Assembly: GCF_002101965.1 (NCBI RefSeq) | Contig: NZ_LQQA01000033.1 | Coordinates: 186,001-250,000 of the forward strand | Reading direction: 5' to 3' | DNA from: Mycolicibacterium wolinskyi | Lineage (GTDB): Bacteria; Actinomycetota; Actinomycetes; Mycobacteriales; Mycobacteriaceae | DNA: 64,000 nt | In this document: positions 21,906 to 29,423 of the stretch, one piece after another | How positions within the stretch are numbered: the stretch's first letter is position 1 | How the letters are laid out: every line of letters starts with the position of its first letter | The notes under the pieces: generated by a model | Seen by the model: the letters and a program-made list of their open reading frames with translations, nothing else | Databases searched by the model: none | Told to the model about the DNA's origin: nothing | Made by a program: the position numbers and the translations under genes

Positions 21906-22562
21906 TCAGGGCCGGCTGAACACGCAGTGCGCGCCGCCGCCGACCGGTTCTTCGGCGACGACCTCGTTGTCGAGGGTTATCCGGCAGCCCTGTTCGCCGG
22001 TCTTGCCGACCGCGACCACCTGCAACAGGCCTACGTCCGGCCCGACCGTCGCCGTAGTCTTCCACGGCACCTGGGTGTTCTCCGTCGCCTTCCGGCCGCC
22101 GGGATCGACGTCGATGGAGTACACGGTGCCCGACCCGGTGATCTCGAAGACCACCGTTGAATCGCCGCCCGCCTGCGGTGTCGGCTCGGGAGCGTTGGCT
22201 TGTTTGCGTGACGAGGCGGCAGCGTTGTCGTCGAACATCTGCTGGCGGAAATCCGGGGTGACGCAGATCGTGTCGCCGTCGAACGCTTCCCGCCACACGT
22301 AACCCTGAGCGCAGCTTTCGGGTCCATAGGCACCGTTGGGGTCTTTGTGCGCCTTGGGGTTGGCGTTCTGCTGGGCGACCGTCGAACGGGTCTCGGGTGT
22401 TACGCATACGGTGTCGCCCGACCGTGCCTCGCGCCACACATAGCCCTGGATACAGGTGTCGGGCCCGTACGGGAGCGGGTCGGCCTGGGCTGGTGCGGGC
22501 ACGGTGACGGCAGTGGCGGCGAGTGCGACGACGGCGAAACGAGCCGGGTAGCTGATGGACAT
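21906..22562 (-). CDS. Secreted protein: two YVWR-type repeats and an MmpS-like C-terminal domain
   Basis: 218 aa. A Sec signal peptide ending near PAQA-DPLP is followed by two copies of a roughly 28-residue unit, YGPDTCIQGYVWREA and YGPESCAQGYVWREA, each ending in (V/I)CVTP and a pair of cysteines. A short linker follows, then a C-terminal domain (VVFEITGSGTVYSIDVD to GCRITLDNEVV) that resembles the extracellular beta domain of MmpS proteins. Start chosen at 22562 because GGAGGCG stands 7 nt upstream. Convergent with era (3-nt gap). The function is unknown; surface binding or envelope lipid transport is a possibility suggested by the MmpS resemblance. Confidence 0.8.
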   Translation of the reverse strand: MSISYPARFAVVALAATAVTVPAPAQADPLPYGPDTCIQGYVWREARSGDTVCVTPETRSTVAQQNANPKAHKDPNGAYGPESCAQGYVWREAFDGDTICVTPDFRQQMFDDNAAASSRKQANAPEPTPQAGGDSTVVFEITGSGTVYSIDVDPGGRKATENTQVPWKTTATVGPDVGLLQVVAVGKTGEQGCRITLDNEVVAEEPVGGGAHCVFSRP

Positions 22563-22653
22563 GATCGCGCCTCCATATTCGTGGGGGCATCCCGTTGATG
22601 CCGCCATGGCACGAACGCTAGGAGCGCCCAAGGTGAGTGGCGCGCGTAGTCGA

Positions 22654-24216
22654 CTACTCGTTCTCGTTTGCCATCGCCAGCCGTCCGGGCGGCTGGCGAA
22701 GTGCGTTGACCGCCGCGACCGCCTGCGATACGTCGTAATTCTCGGGTGTCTCGCCGTTGGTGTCGCGCACGCGGTGGCCTTCCGGGGTGTTCCACCAGAC
22801 CGTGGGTTGTTTGGCGGCCCAACCGGTGATGGCCTCGAGCTCGGCGGCCAGGGAGATCAGCATCGGCTCGCTGTTGGCCGGACCCATGAGCTGCACGCCG
22901 ATCGGCAATCCGTCCGAGGTGAACCCGGCTGGCACGCTGATCGACGGCCAGCCGAGGAGGTTCCACGGCCAGGTCACCGGGCACGCCTGGATTGCGCGGC
23001 GTTCGGTGGCGTACCACCCGAGCCGGTCGAATTCGTGGGTGAGCGGCGGCGGTTGTGCCGTCGTCGGGGCGATGACGACGTCGACGAGGTTGAAGATCCA
23101 GCCGATGCGCCGCTGCACCTGAGCTTCGTGGGCGCGCGCCTTGCGCAGCACGTTCTCGGACAGCAGCCGGCCGATGCGCATGTTCGCGACCGTGCGGTCG
23201 TCGTATTCGATGTCACCGAGCCGGTACGACCAATCCAGCAGACCGGCGGTGGACCGGGACAGGAAGTCCCATGACATCCGCACGCTGTACTTGGGGTCCT
23301 TGGCGACGACGGTGTGACCGAGGTGGCCGAGTTGGTCGGCAACCGTCTGCAGTGCGGCGCGGATCTCGGGGTGCAGCTTCACCCGGAAGCCGGTGAACGG
23401 GAACTTCGTCGACATGGCCACCCGTAGTGGGCCCGGTGCCCGTCCGACGTAGTCGGCAGCCTGGATCGGCGGCGGCTTGTGCAGGTCGCCGTCGGCGTTG
23501 CCGGATGCGGCGTCGAGAACGAGGGCCGCGTCGGTGACCGTGCGGGCCAGCACACCGTTGACCGTGATGCCGTTGAACGCCTCGGGCAGCGGCCAGGTCG
23601 AGATACGGCCGCGCTGGGGTTTGATTCCGACCAGATGGGTCCACGCGGCCGGGATGCGAACGCTGCCCGCGCCGTCGGAACCGATCGCCGCGGCCACGAG
23701 GCCCGCGGCGACGGCGGCCGCGCTCCCACCGGACGAGCCACCCGGGCTGTGTTTGCTCGACCACGGGTTGCGGGTGTGGCCGAAGCCCGGCCCGTTCGTG
23801 AACGGCCATTGCCCGAGTTCGCACGTGTTGGTTTTGCCGACGATGACCGCGCCTGCGGCTCGCAGCCGACGCACCACCTCGGCGTCCGCGGTCGCGACGC
23901 GGGCGTTGCCGTTCGTGCCGTAGCGGGTGGGCACGCCCGCGATGTCGACGTCGTCCTTGACCGCGATGGGGATCCCCAGCAACGGGAGCTGTTTGCCGGC
24001 CGCGCGATCGCGGTCGGCCTTGGCGGCATCGGCCAGTGCCTGTTCGGTCAGCACGACGCGGAACGCGTTGAGGGTCGACTGGCTTGCGGTGATCGCATGC
24101 AGCGATCTGCGTACCAATTCGTCAGAGGTGATGGCGCCGCTGGCAAGTTGATACAGCTGGTTCGTCAGGGTCGGGAAGGGAGTGGTGGCCGAGTCGCAAG
24201 TCGTAGATTTGCCCAT
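22654..24216 (-). CDS. Amidase signature family enzyme
   Basis: 520 aa. Amidase signature hydrolases cut C-N bonds in amides with a Ser-cis Ser-Lys triad. All three are visible: Lys in IAVKDDVDIAG, cis-Ser in SPGGSSGGSAAA, and the nucleophile Ser in GSDGAGSVRIPAA (usual GTDTGGSIRxPA). The position next to era and recO matches amiA2 of M. tuberculosis, but the substrate is not known. Start at 24216 (MGKSTTCD); the frame remains open upstream into the recO region and is ignored. Divergent from recO. Confidence 0.88.
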   Translation of the reverse strand: MGKSTTCDSATTPFPTLTNQLYQLASGAITSDELVRRSLHAITASQSTLNAFRVVLTEQALADAAKADRDRAAGKQLPLLGIPIAVKDDVDIAGVPTRYGTNGNARVATADAEVVRRLRAAGAVIVGKTNTCELGQWPFTNGPGFGHTRNPWSSKHSPGGSSGGSAAAVAAGLVAAAIGSDGAGSVRIPAAWTHLVGIKPQRGRISTWPLPEAFNGITVNGVLARTVTDAALVLDAASGNADGDLHKPPPIQAADYVGRAPGPLRVAMSTKFPFTGFRVKLHPEIRAALQTVADQLGHLGHTVVAKDPKYSVRMSWDFLSRSTAGLLDWSYRLGDIEYDDRTVANMRIGRLLSENVLRKARAHEAQVQRRIGWIFNLVDVVIAPTTAQPPPLTHEFDRLGWYATERRAIQACPVTWPWNLLGWPSISVPAGFTSDGLPIGVQLMGPANSEPMLISLAAELEAITGWAAKQPTVWWNTPEGHRVRDTNGETPENYDVSQAVAAVNALRQPPGRLAMANENE

Positions 24217-24267
24217 CACTTTCGAGAATATCGGCGGTGCATAACGGAACTTGTCAGGCCATGATGC

Positions 24268-24273
24268 GAGACT
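24268..24273 (+). promoter_or_regulatory. Possible -10 element of recO
   Basis: GAGACT ends 7 nt before the recO ATG and there is no Shine-Dalgarno, consistent with a leaderless start. The match to TANNNT is weak (first base G). Confidence 0.3.
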
Positions 24274-24279
24274 GTCACG

Positions 24280-25134
24280 ATGCGGCTGTATCGTGACCGG
24301 GCGGTCGTGCTGCGCCAGCACAAGCTCGGCGAGGCCGACCGGATCGTCACCCTGCTCACCCGCGACCACGGATTGGTCCGCGCGGTGGCCAAGGGCGTGC
24401 GGCGGACGCGCAGCAAGTTCGGCGCGCGGCTGGAGCCGTTTGCCCACATTGATGTGCAGCTGCATCCGGGCCGCAATCTCGACATCGTCACCCAGGTTCA
24501 GGCAATCGACGCGTTCGCGGCCGACATCGTCAGCGACTACGGCCGCTACACCAGTGCGTGCGCGATGCTGGAGACCGCCGAGCGGCTCGCCGGTGAGGAG
24601 CGGGCGCCGATGCCCGCGTTGCACCGGCTGACCGTTTCGGCGCTGCGCGCGATTGCTGACGGGTCCCGGGAACGCGAATTGGTGCTCGACGCGTATCTGT
24701 TGCGGGCCATGGGGGTCGCCGGCTGGGCTCCGGCGCTGACCGAATGCGCGCGATGTGCCGCACCCGGCCCGCACCGGGCATTCCATGTCGCGGCGGGCGG
24801 CAGCGTGTGTGTGCACTGTCGGCCCAGCGGTTCGGCCACGCCGCCGCAGCCCGTGCTCGAGCTGATGGCAGCGCTGCACGACGGCGACTGGGAGTACGCC
24901 GAGACGACATCGCCAGGGCACCGCAGCCAGGCCAGCGGCCTCATCGCCGCACATCTGCAGTGGCATCTGGAGCGTCAGTTACGGACATTGCCTCTGGTCG
25001 AGCGTGTGTACCGGATCGATCGCACGGTCGCCGATCAGCGGGCAGCGCTGGTCAGGCAGGATATGGCGCATGGCTTTGAAGCGGGACGGGAAGCGGGACA
25101 AGACCACCTACCCACAGCTGCCCCCGGCGCCTGA
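24280..25134 (+). CDS. recO: DNA repair protein RecO
   Basis: 284 aa recombination mediator that helps load RecA on SSB-coated DNA and anneals strands. The N-terminal OB fold starts [20 protein letters not shown], typical of the family. The C-terminal half has a cysteine cluster [10 protein letters not shown] and CVHC that forms the zinc site of actinobacterial RecO. The 3' end overlaps the uppS coding region by 65 nt in another frame. Confidence 0.92.
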   Translation: MRLYRDRAVVLRQHKLGEADRIVTLLTRDHGLVRAVAKGVRRTRSKFGARLEPFAHIDVQLHPGRNLDIVTQVQAIDAFAADIVSDYGRYTSACAMLETAERLAGEERAPMPALHRLTVSALRAIADGSRERELVLDAYLLRAMGVAGWAPALTECARCAAPGPHRAFHVAAGGSVCVHCRPSGSATPPQPVLELMAALHDGDWEYAETTSPGHRSQASGLIAAHLQWHLERQLRTLPLVERVYRIDRTVADQRAALVRQDMAHGFEAGREAGQDHLPTAAPGA

Positions 25135-25963
25135 CGACTACCCGACGTTCCCGGACAAATCGACCTGGCCGGTCGTCTTCCCCGACATCCCAGCCGGCAC
25201 CAACGGCCGCTTCGCCCGCCCGCCCCAGCACACGTCCAAAGAGGCTGCTCCGCAGATCCCGGCCGATCAGGTGCCCAACCATGTCGCAGTGGTGATGGAT
25301 GGCAACGGCCGCTGGGCCACACAGCGCGGATTGGGCCGCACCGAGGGCCACAAGATGGGCGAGGCGGTGCTCATCGACATCACGTGCGGTGCGATCGAGA
25401 TCGGTATCAAGCATCTGACGGTGTACGCGTTCTCGACCGAGAACTGGAAGCGCAGCACCGAAGAAGTGCGCTTCCTGATGGGCTTTAACCGTGAGGTGGT
25501 GCGGCGACGCCGCGAGAATCTCAACGACATGGGCGTGCGGATGCGCTGGGTCGGCTCGCGGCCCAAGATGTGGCGCAGTGTCATCAAGGAGTTCGACATC
25601 GCCGAGCAGATGACGGTCGATAATGACGTCATCACCATCAACTACTGCGTGAATTACGGCGGGCGCACCGAGATCGTCGAGGCCACCAGGGCACTCGCCG
25701 AGGAAGCGGTGGCAGGCAAGATCAGCCCGAGCCGGATCAGCGAAGCCTCGTTCGCCAAACACCTGCACCGCCCCGACATCCCCGACGTGGACTTGTTCAT
25801 CCGCACCTCGGGGGAGCAGCGGGCCAGTAACTTCTTGCTGTGGCAGGCCGCCTACGCCGAGTTCGTGTTCCAGGACAAGCTCTGGCCAGACTACGACCGG
25901 CGCGATCTGTGGGCGGCGTGCGAGGAATACGTGAACCGCAATCGTCGCTTCGGCAGGGCGTGA
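25070..25963 (+). CDS. uppS: Decaprenyl/undecaprenyl diphosphate synthase (cis-prenyltransferase)
   Basis: 297 aa. It condenses isopentenyl diphosphate onto an allylic primer with cis geometry to make the polyprenyl carrier for peptidoglycan and arabinogalactan synthesis. Motifs: [13 protein letters not shown] with the catalytic Asp, [10 protein letters not shown], and [15 protein letters not shown] near the C-terminus. Mycobacterial homologues make decaprenyl diphosphate. ATG at 25070 gives the usual 296-297 aa; the proline-rich first 60 residues are encoded in the overlap with recO and just after. The next gene starts on the stop (TGATG). Confidence 0.93.
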   Translation: MALKRDGKRDKTTYPQLPPAPDDYPTFPDKSTWPVVFPDIPAGTNGRFARPPQHTSKEAAPQIPADQVPNHVAVVMDGNGRWATQRGLGRTEGHKMGEAVLIDITCGAIEIGIKHLTVYAFSTENWKRSTEEVRFLMGFNREVVRRRRENLNDMGVRMRWVGSRPKMWRSVIKEFDIAEQMTVDNDVITINYCVNYGGRTEIVEATRALAEEAVAGKISPSRISEASFAKHLHRPDIPDVDLFIRTSGEQRASNFLLWQAAYAEFVFQDKLWPDYDRRDLWAACEEYVNRNRRFGRA

Positions 25964-26409
25964 TGCCCGGCCTCCTGCAACGGTTGTCGTCGGTGCTCGG
26001 CGAGGTGATGTCCGTCGTCGAGGAGGAGGACAACGCGCTGACCGTGACGGTCGACGGATCGGTGGCGTCGGTGCGGGTCGTCGCGATCGCCGAGGACTTG
26101 GAGATGGTCTCGTTGACCCAGCCGCTGGCCTGGGATCTGCCGCTCAACAACAAGATTCGTGACCGCGTTGCCGCGCACGCGAGCCGCACCATGCTGGGCA
26201 CCGTGGTGTTGGTGGAGAAGGTTGTCGAGACGCCCGCCGACGGCGCGACGGCCAAGGGCGCGGTCCGAAAGGGGGCGGCCAAGAAGGTCGCCGACGTCAT
26301 GCTGCGGTACAACTTTCCGGCCGCCGGGCTCACCGACGACGCTCTGCGCACCCTGATCCTGATGGTCCTGGCGACCGGAGCCGACGTCCGCCGGGATCTG
26401 ACGTCGTGA
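25963..26409 (+). CDS. Conserved mycobacterial hypothetical protein
   Basis: 148 aa, in the position of Rv2360c between uppS and the zinc regulators. The sequence (VEEEDNALTVTVDGSVASVRVV, then QPLAWDLPLNNKIRD) suggests a small alpha/beta protein resembling the YbjN/sensory-chaperone type folds of bacteria, but I cannot assign a family. A Lys/Ala-rich stretch (KGAVRKGAAKK) lies in the middle. No signal peptide or membrane segment. The ATG overlaps the uppS stop by one base, and the stop overlaps the Nudix start (GTGA). Confidence 0.8.
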   Translation: MPGLLQRLSSVLGEVMSVVEEEDNALTVTVDGSVASVRVVAIAEDLEMVSLTQPLAWDLPLNNKIRDRVAAHASRTMLGTVVLVEKVVETPADGATAKGAVRKGAAKKVADVMLRYNFPAAGLTDDALRTLILMVLATGADVRRDLTS

Positions 26410-26807
26410 CGTCGGTCATCGGCATCGTCGCGGCCGTGGTCCTCGACGAGCGCAATCACGTGCTCGTGGTCCGCAAGCGCGGCACGTCATCGTTCATGCA
26501 GCCCGGCGGAAAGATCGAGCCCGGCGAAGAGCCGTTGCAGGCACTCGTCCGCGAGGTCTACGAGGAACTCGGCACGGGCTTCGATACGACGTCGGCTCGG
26601 GCGCTGGGCCGCTACACCGCGGCCGCCGCCAACGAACCCGGCCACGTCGTGGACGCCCAGCTGTATTCGGTCGTACTCGACGGCGATCCCGCGCCTCAGG
26701 CCGAGATCGAGGAGATGGCCTGGGTCGACCCGCATGCACCCGGCGCCATCGAACTTGCGCCGCTGACCAGACACACGGTGCTCGGGTTGGCGCGCGATCC
26801 GGTCTAG
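26406..26807 (+). CDS. Nudix hydrolase
   Basis: 133 aa. Nudix enzymes hydrolyse nucleoside diphosphates linked to another group. The box GX5EX7REUXEEXGU is complete: GKIEPGEEPLQALVREVYEE then LG, with all metal-binding glutamates. It lacks extra domains, so the substrate (modified nucleotide, ADP-ribose, other) is open. GTG start overlaps the preceding stop. It is the last gene of the recO-uppS operon and is followed by a convergent intergenic region with palindromic repeats. Confidence 0.88.
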   Translation: MTSVIGIVAAVVLDERNHVLVVRKRGTSSFMQPGGKIEPGEEPLQALVREVYEELGTGFDTTSARALGRYTAAAANEPGHVVDAQLYSVVLDGDPAPQAEIEEMAWVDPHAPGAIELAPLTRHTVLGLARDPV

Positions 26808-27170
26808 GAGTGGCGGCTCGGTCGAGGAGCGGCTGGGTGTATCCGGTCGGCCCGCCTTTCCGCGACAATGTCGCGGAAAACGCCTCGTGCGTAACATCAT
26901 TCGCTTCAGCCTCACGGCGTGGATAACAACTGCCACTCATGGCCCGCTGGCCACGTGCGTCACGCGATTCGGCGTGCCCGCCTTACAGCGACAAAGTCGC
27001 GCGCAGGGCGGGCAGGTAACAACTGAGGCCGCTGTGGCGCAGCGACGTAGGAGTGCTTCGTGTGATTGTGCCCATGGGGCTCATGCTCCCAGTGGGACAG
27101 GTGAGCTGTTTTCCGCGACATTGTCGCTCATAGCCGGGCGCACCGGCACCTGCCATCGAGCGGCGTGCGG
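26808..27170. repeat. Convergent intergenic region with three palindromic repeat copies
   Basis: No gene is seen in these 363 bases between the convergent Nudix and zur genes. It holds three copies of a palindrome with core GCGACA(A/T)TGTCGC: a perfect 11+1+11 bp copy TTTCCGCGACA-A-TGTCGCGGAAA (26857-26879), a copy with core GCGAC-AAA-GTCGC enclosed in an outer GCCCGCC/GGCGGGC stem (26976-27013), and GCGACATTGTCGC (27115-27127). The same family recurs at 46.4-46.7 kb. They may act as bidirectional terminators or be remnants of a small mobile repeat. Confidence 0.8.
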
Positions 27171-27566
27171 CTAGGTGGCGCCGACGCACTCACCGCAGAC
27201 GCCGAAAATCTCGATCGTGTGGCTGACGTCGGAGAACCCGTGCTCGCGGGCGACGTCGGCGGCCCAGGTCTCGACGTCGGGGCCCGACACTTCGACCGTG
27301 GAACCGCACGCGCGGCACACCAGGTGGTGGTGATGGTGCTCCGAGCACCGCCGGTAGACGGATTCGCCGGTGTCGGTCCGCAAGGTGTCGACGACTCCCG
27401 CGGTCGCCATGGCCTGCAGGGTGCGATAGACCGTGGTCAGCCCGATGCCCTGGCCGCGACGGCGCAACTCGTCATGCAGTTCCTGAGCGGAGCGAAACCC
27501 GTCGGTCTCGTTGAGAAGGTCGGCAATCGCCGCGCGTTGGCGGGTGGACCGGACCGCGCCTGTCAC
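27171..27566 (-). CDS. zur: Zinc uptake regulator Zur (FurB)
   Basis: 131 aa Fur-family repressor that binds DNA with zinc and controls zinc uptake and alternative ribosomal protein genes. An N-terminal winged helix (RSAQELHDELRRRG, LTTVYRTLQAM) is followed by the metal-binding part with the His run HHHHH and the structural zinc cysteines CRAC and CGEC. GTG start overlaps the smtB stop (GTGA), so both are translated from one mRNA. The smtB-zur order is the one known from other mycobacteria. Confidence 0.95.
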   Translation of the reverse strand: MTGAVRSTRQRAAIADLLNETDGFRSAQELHDELRRRGQGIGLTTVYRTLQAMATAGVVDTLRTDTGESVYRRCSEHHHHHLVCRACGSTVEVSGPDVETWAADVAREHGFSDVSHTIEIFGVCGECVGAT

Positions 27567-27949
27567 CGGCGGTCCTCGCCGGCGTGGGCGACGGCGTCGA
27601 CGACGATGTGCGCGAGGTGGTGGTCGACCAACCGATAGAGCACCTCGCGGCCGGCCCGCTCGCTGGAAACCACCCCGGCCTGCTTGAGGATGCGCAAGTG
27701 CTGACTCACCAGGGGTTGCGGCACACCGAGTGCGTCGACCAGTTCGTGCACGCAGCGCTGGGACTGCTGCAGTTGCAGCACGATCGCGATCCGCAGTGGC
27801 GCGGCCAGTGCGCGCAGCAACTCGCCGGCGGTGTCGAGGACCTCGCGCGGCGGCAGCTCGGGAGCCGGCGCGCCGTGATGCTGGTGCGCGTCAGCGTGCT
27901 GATCGTCTGCCAAACTGGAAATCGTTTTCATTATGCGGCCAGAATACAT
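27563..27949 (-). CDS. smtB: ArsR/SmtB family zinc-responsive repressor
   Basis: Up to 128 aa. ArsR-type winged helix ([46 protein letters not shown]) followed by the C-terminal helix with [17 protein letters not shown], whose Asp/His residues match the alpha5 zinc site of SmtB-like proteins. Zinc is expected to release it from DNA. The start is uncertain: ATG at 27949, or at 27931 (MKTISSL); neither has a good Shine-Dalgarno. A perfect inverted repeat lies just upstream, and a Zur-box-like sequence overlaps the second start. It is the first gene of the smtB-zur operon. Confidence 0.9.
   Translation of the reverse strand: MYSGRIMKTISSLADDQHADAHQHHGAPAPELPPREVLDTAGELLRALAAPLRIAIVLQLQQSQRCVHELVDALGVPQPLVSQHLRILKQAGVVSSERAGREVLYRLVDHHLAHIVVDAVAHAGEDRR
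27916..27934 (-). promoter_or_regulatory. Zur/Fur-box-like sequence at smtB start
   Basis: TGGAAATCGTTTTCATTAT: the AT-rich imperfect palindrome (T)GAAAA-n-TTTTCA is the type recognised by Fur-family zinc repressors. It overlaps the first codons if translation starts at 27931. The similarity is by eye and may be due to coding sequence. Confidence 0.35.
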
Positions 27950-27953
27950 GCGC

Positions 27954-27969
27954 GTTGATGCATGTCAAC
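27954..27969. promoter_or_regulatory. Candidate SmtB operator
   Basis: GTTGA-TGCATG-TCAAC, a perfect 16-bp palindrome 5 nt upstream of the first possible smtB start and about 60 nt upstream of glyS on the other strand. Dyads of this size are usual for ArsR/SmtB proteins, which in mycobacteria autoregulate smtB-zur. Confidence 0.5.
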
Positions 27970-28015
27970 AGTTCGGGCCGGTGCGCCGGATTATCAGTGC
28001 CAGGCCGCCGGTCGC

Positions 28016-28021
28016 TACGCT
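28016..28021 (+). promoter_or_regulatory. -10 element of glyS (leaderless start)
   Basis: TACGCT (fits TANNNT) ends 8 nt before the glyS GTG; no Shine-Dalgarno is present, so transcription probably starts at or next to the GTG. Confidence 0.5.
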
Positions 28022-28029
28022 GTTGCACC

Positions 28030-29415
28030 GTGGCATCCATCATCGACACCGTTGCGAACCTGGCGAAACGCCGTGGCCTTGTCTACCAGTCGGGCGAAAT
28101 CTACGGCGGCACCAAGTCGGCATGGGACTACGGGCCACTCGGTGTCGAACTCAAGGAGAACGTCAAGCGCCAGTGGTGGCGCTCGGTGGTCACCGGCCGT
28201 GACGACGTCGTCGGCCTGGACAGCGCCATCATCCTGCCGCGGCAGGTGTGGGTCGCGTCCGGCCACGTCGAGGTGTTCAACGATCCGCTGGTCGAGTGCC
28301 TGAACTGCCACAAGCGTCATCGGCAGGACCACATGCAGGAGGCGTACGCGGCGAAGAAGGGTCTCGATGACCCCGACTCAGTGCCGATGGACGAGATCGT
28401 GTGCCCGGACTGCGGCACCAAGGGCCAGTGGACCGAGCCCCGCGACTTCAACATGATGCTCAAGACCTACCTCGGCCCGATCGAGACCGAGGAGGGCTTG
28501 CACTACCTGCGGCCCGAGACCGCGCAGGGCATCTTCGTGAACTTCGCGAATGTGGTCACCACCGCACGCAAGAAGCCGCCCTTCGGCATCGGTCAGATCG
28601 GCAAGAGCTTCCGCAACGAGATCACGCCCGGCAACTTCATCTTCCGCACCCGCGAGTTCGAGCAGATGGAGATGGAGTTCTTCGTCGAGCCGTCGACGGC
28701 GGGTGAGTGGCACCAGTACTGGATCGACACGCGGCTGGAGTGGTACGTCGACCTCGGCATCAACCGCGACAACCTGCGGCTCTACGAGCATCCCAAGGAG
28801 AAGCTGTCGCACTACAGCGACCGCACCGTCGACATCGAGTACAAGTTCGGTTTCGCCGGCAACCCGTGGGGTGAGCTGGAAGGCGTGGCCAACCGCACGA
28901 ACTTCGACTTGTCCACGCACTCACAGCATTCCGGCGTCGACCTGTCGTTCTACGACCAGGCCACCGAAACCCGGTACGTGCCTTACGTGATCGAGCCAGC
29001 AGCGGGTCTGACGCGTTCGCTGATGGCGTTTTTGGTCGACTCCTACACCGAGGACGAGGCGCCCAACGCCAAGGGCGGCGTGGACAAGCGGACCGTGCTC
29101 AAGCTCGACCCGCGCCTCGCGCCGGTCAAGGCGGCCGTGCTGCCGTTGTCGCGCAACGCCGACCTGTCACCGAAGGCCCGCGACCTCGCTGCCGAGCTGC
29201 GTAAGAGCTGGAACGTCGAATTCGACGACGCCGGTGCGATCGGCCGCCGCTACCGCCGCCAGGACGAGATCGGCACACCGTACTGCGTGACAGTCGATTT
29301 CGACACGCTCGAAGACAGCGCGGTCACCATCCGCGAGCGCGACGCCATGACGCAGGAGCGGGTAGCACTCGACAAGGTGTCCGACTACTTGGCGGTGCGG
29401 CTGAAGGGCTGCTGA
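28030..29415 (+). CDS. glyS: Glycyl-tRNA synthetase (homodimeric type)
   Basis: 461 aa class II aminoacyl-tRNA synthetase charging tRNA-Gly, of the single-chain alpha2 type. Visible: [17 protein letters not shown] near the N-terminus, a zinc-type pair CLNCHKRH and CPDCG, class II motif 2 region [15 protein letters not shown], and motif 3 [16 protein letters not shown]. The C-terminal anticodon-binding domain follows. The GTG at 28030 gives the normal length; the open frame upstream runs through smtB antisense. It is convergent with the next gene after only 8 nt. Confidence 0.95.
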   Translation: MASIIDTVANLAKRRGLVYQSGEIYGGTKSAWDYGPLGVELKENVKRQWWRSVVTGRDDVVGLDSAIILPRQVWVASGHVEVFNDPLVECLNCHKRHRQDHMQEAYAAKKGLDDPDSVPMDEIVCPDCGTKGQWTEPRDFNMMLKTYLGPIETEEGLHYLRPETAQGIFVNFANVVTTARKKPPFGIGQIGKSFRNEITPGNFIFRTREFEQMEMEFFVEPSTAGEWHQYWIDTRLEWYVDLGINRDNLRLYEHPKEKLSHYSDRTVDIEYKFGFAGNPWGELEGVANRTNFDLSTHSQHSGVDLSFYDQATETRYVPYVIEPAAGLTRSLMAFLVDSYTEDEAPNAKGGVDKRTVLKLDPRLAPVKAAVLPLSRNADLSPKARDLAAELRKSWNVEFDDAGAIGRRYRRQDEIGTPYCVTVDFDTLEDSAVTIRERDAMTQERVALDKVSDYLAVRLKGC

Positions 29416-29423
29416 GCGCGCGC

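Noticed and set aside
27730-28029. N-terminal extension of glyS by 100 codons
   Set aside because: It runs antisense through smtB, and the family length and a -10 hexamer support the GTG at 28030.
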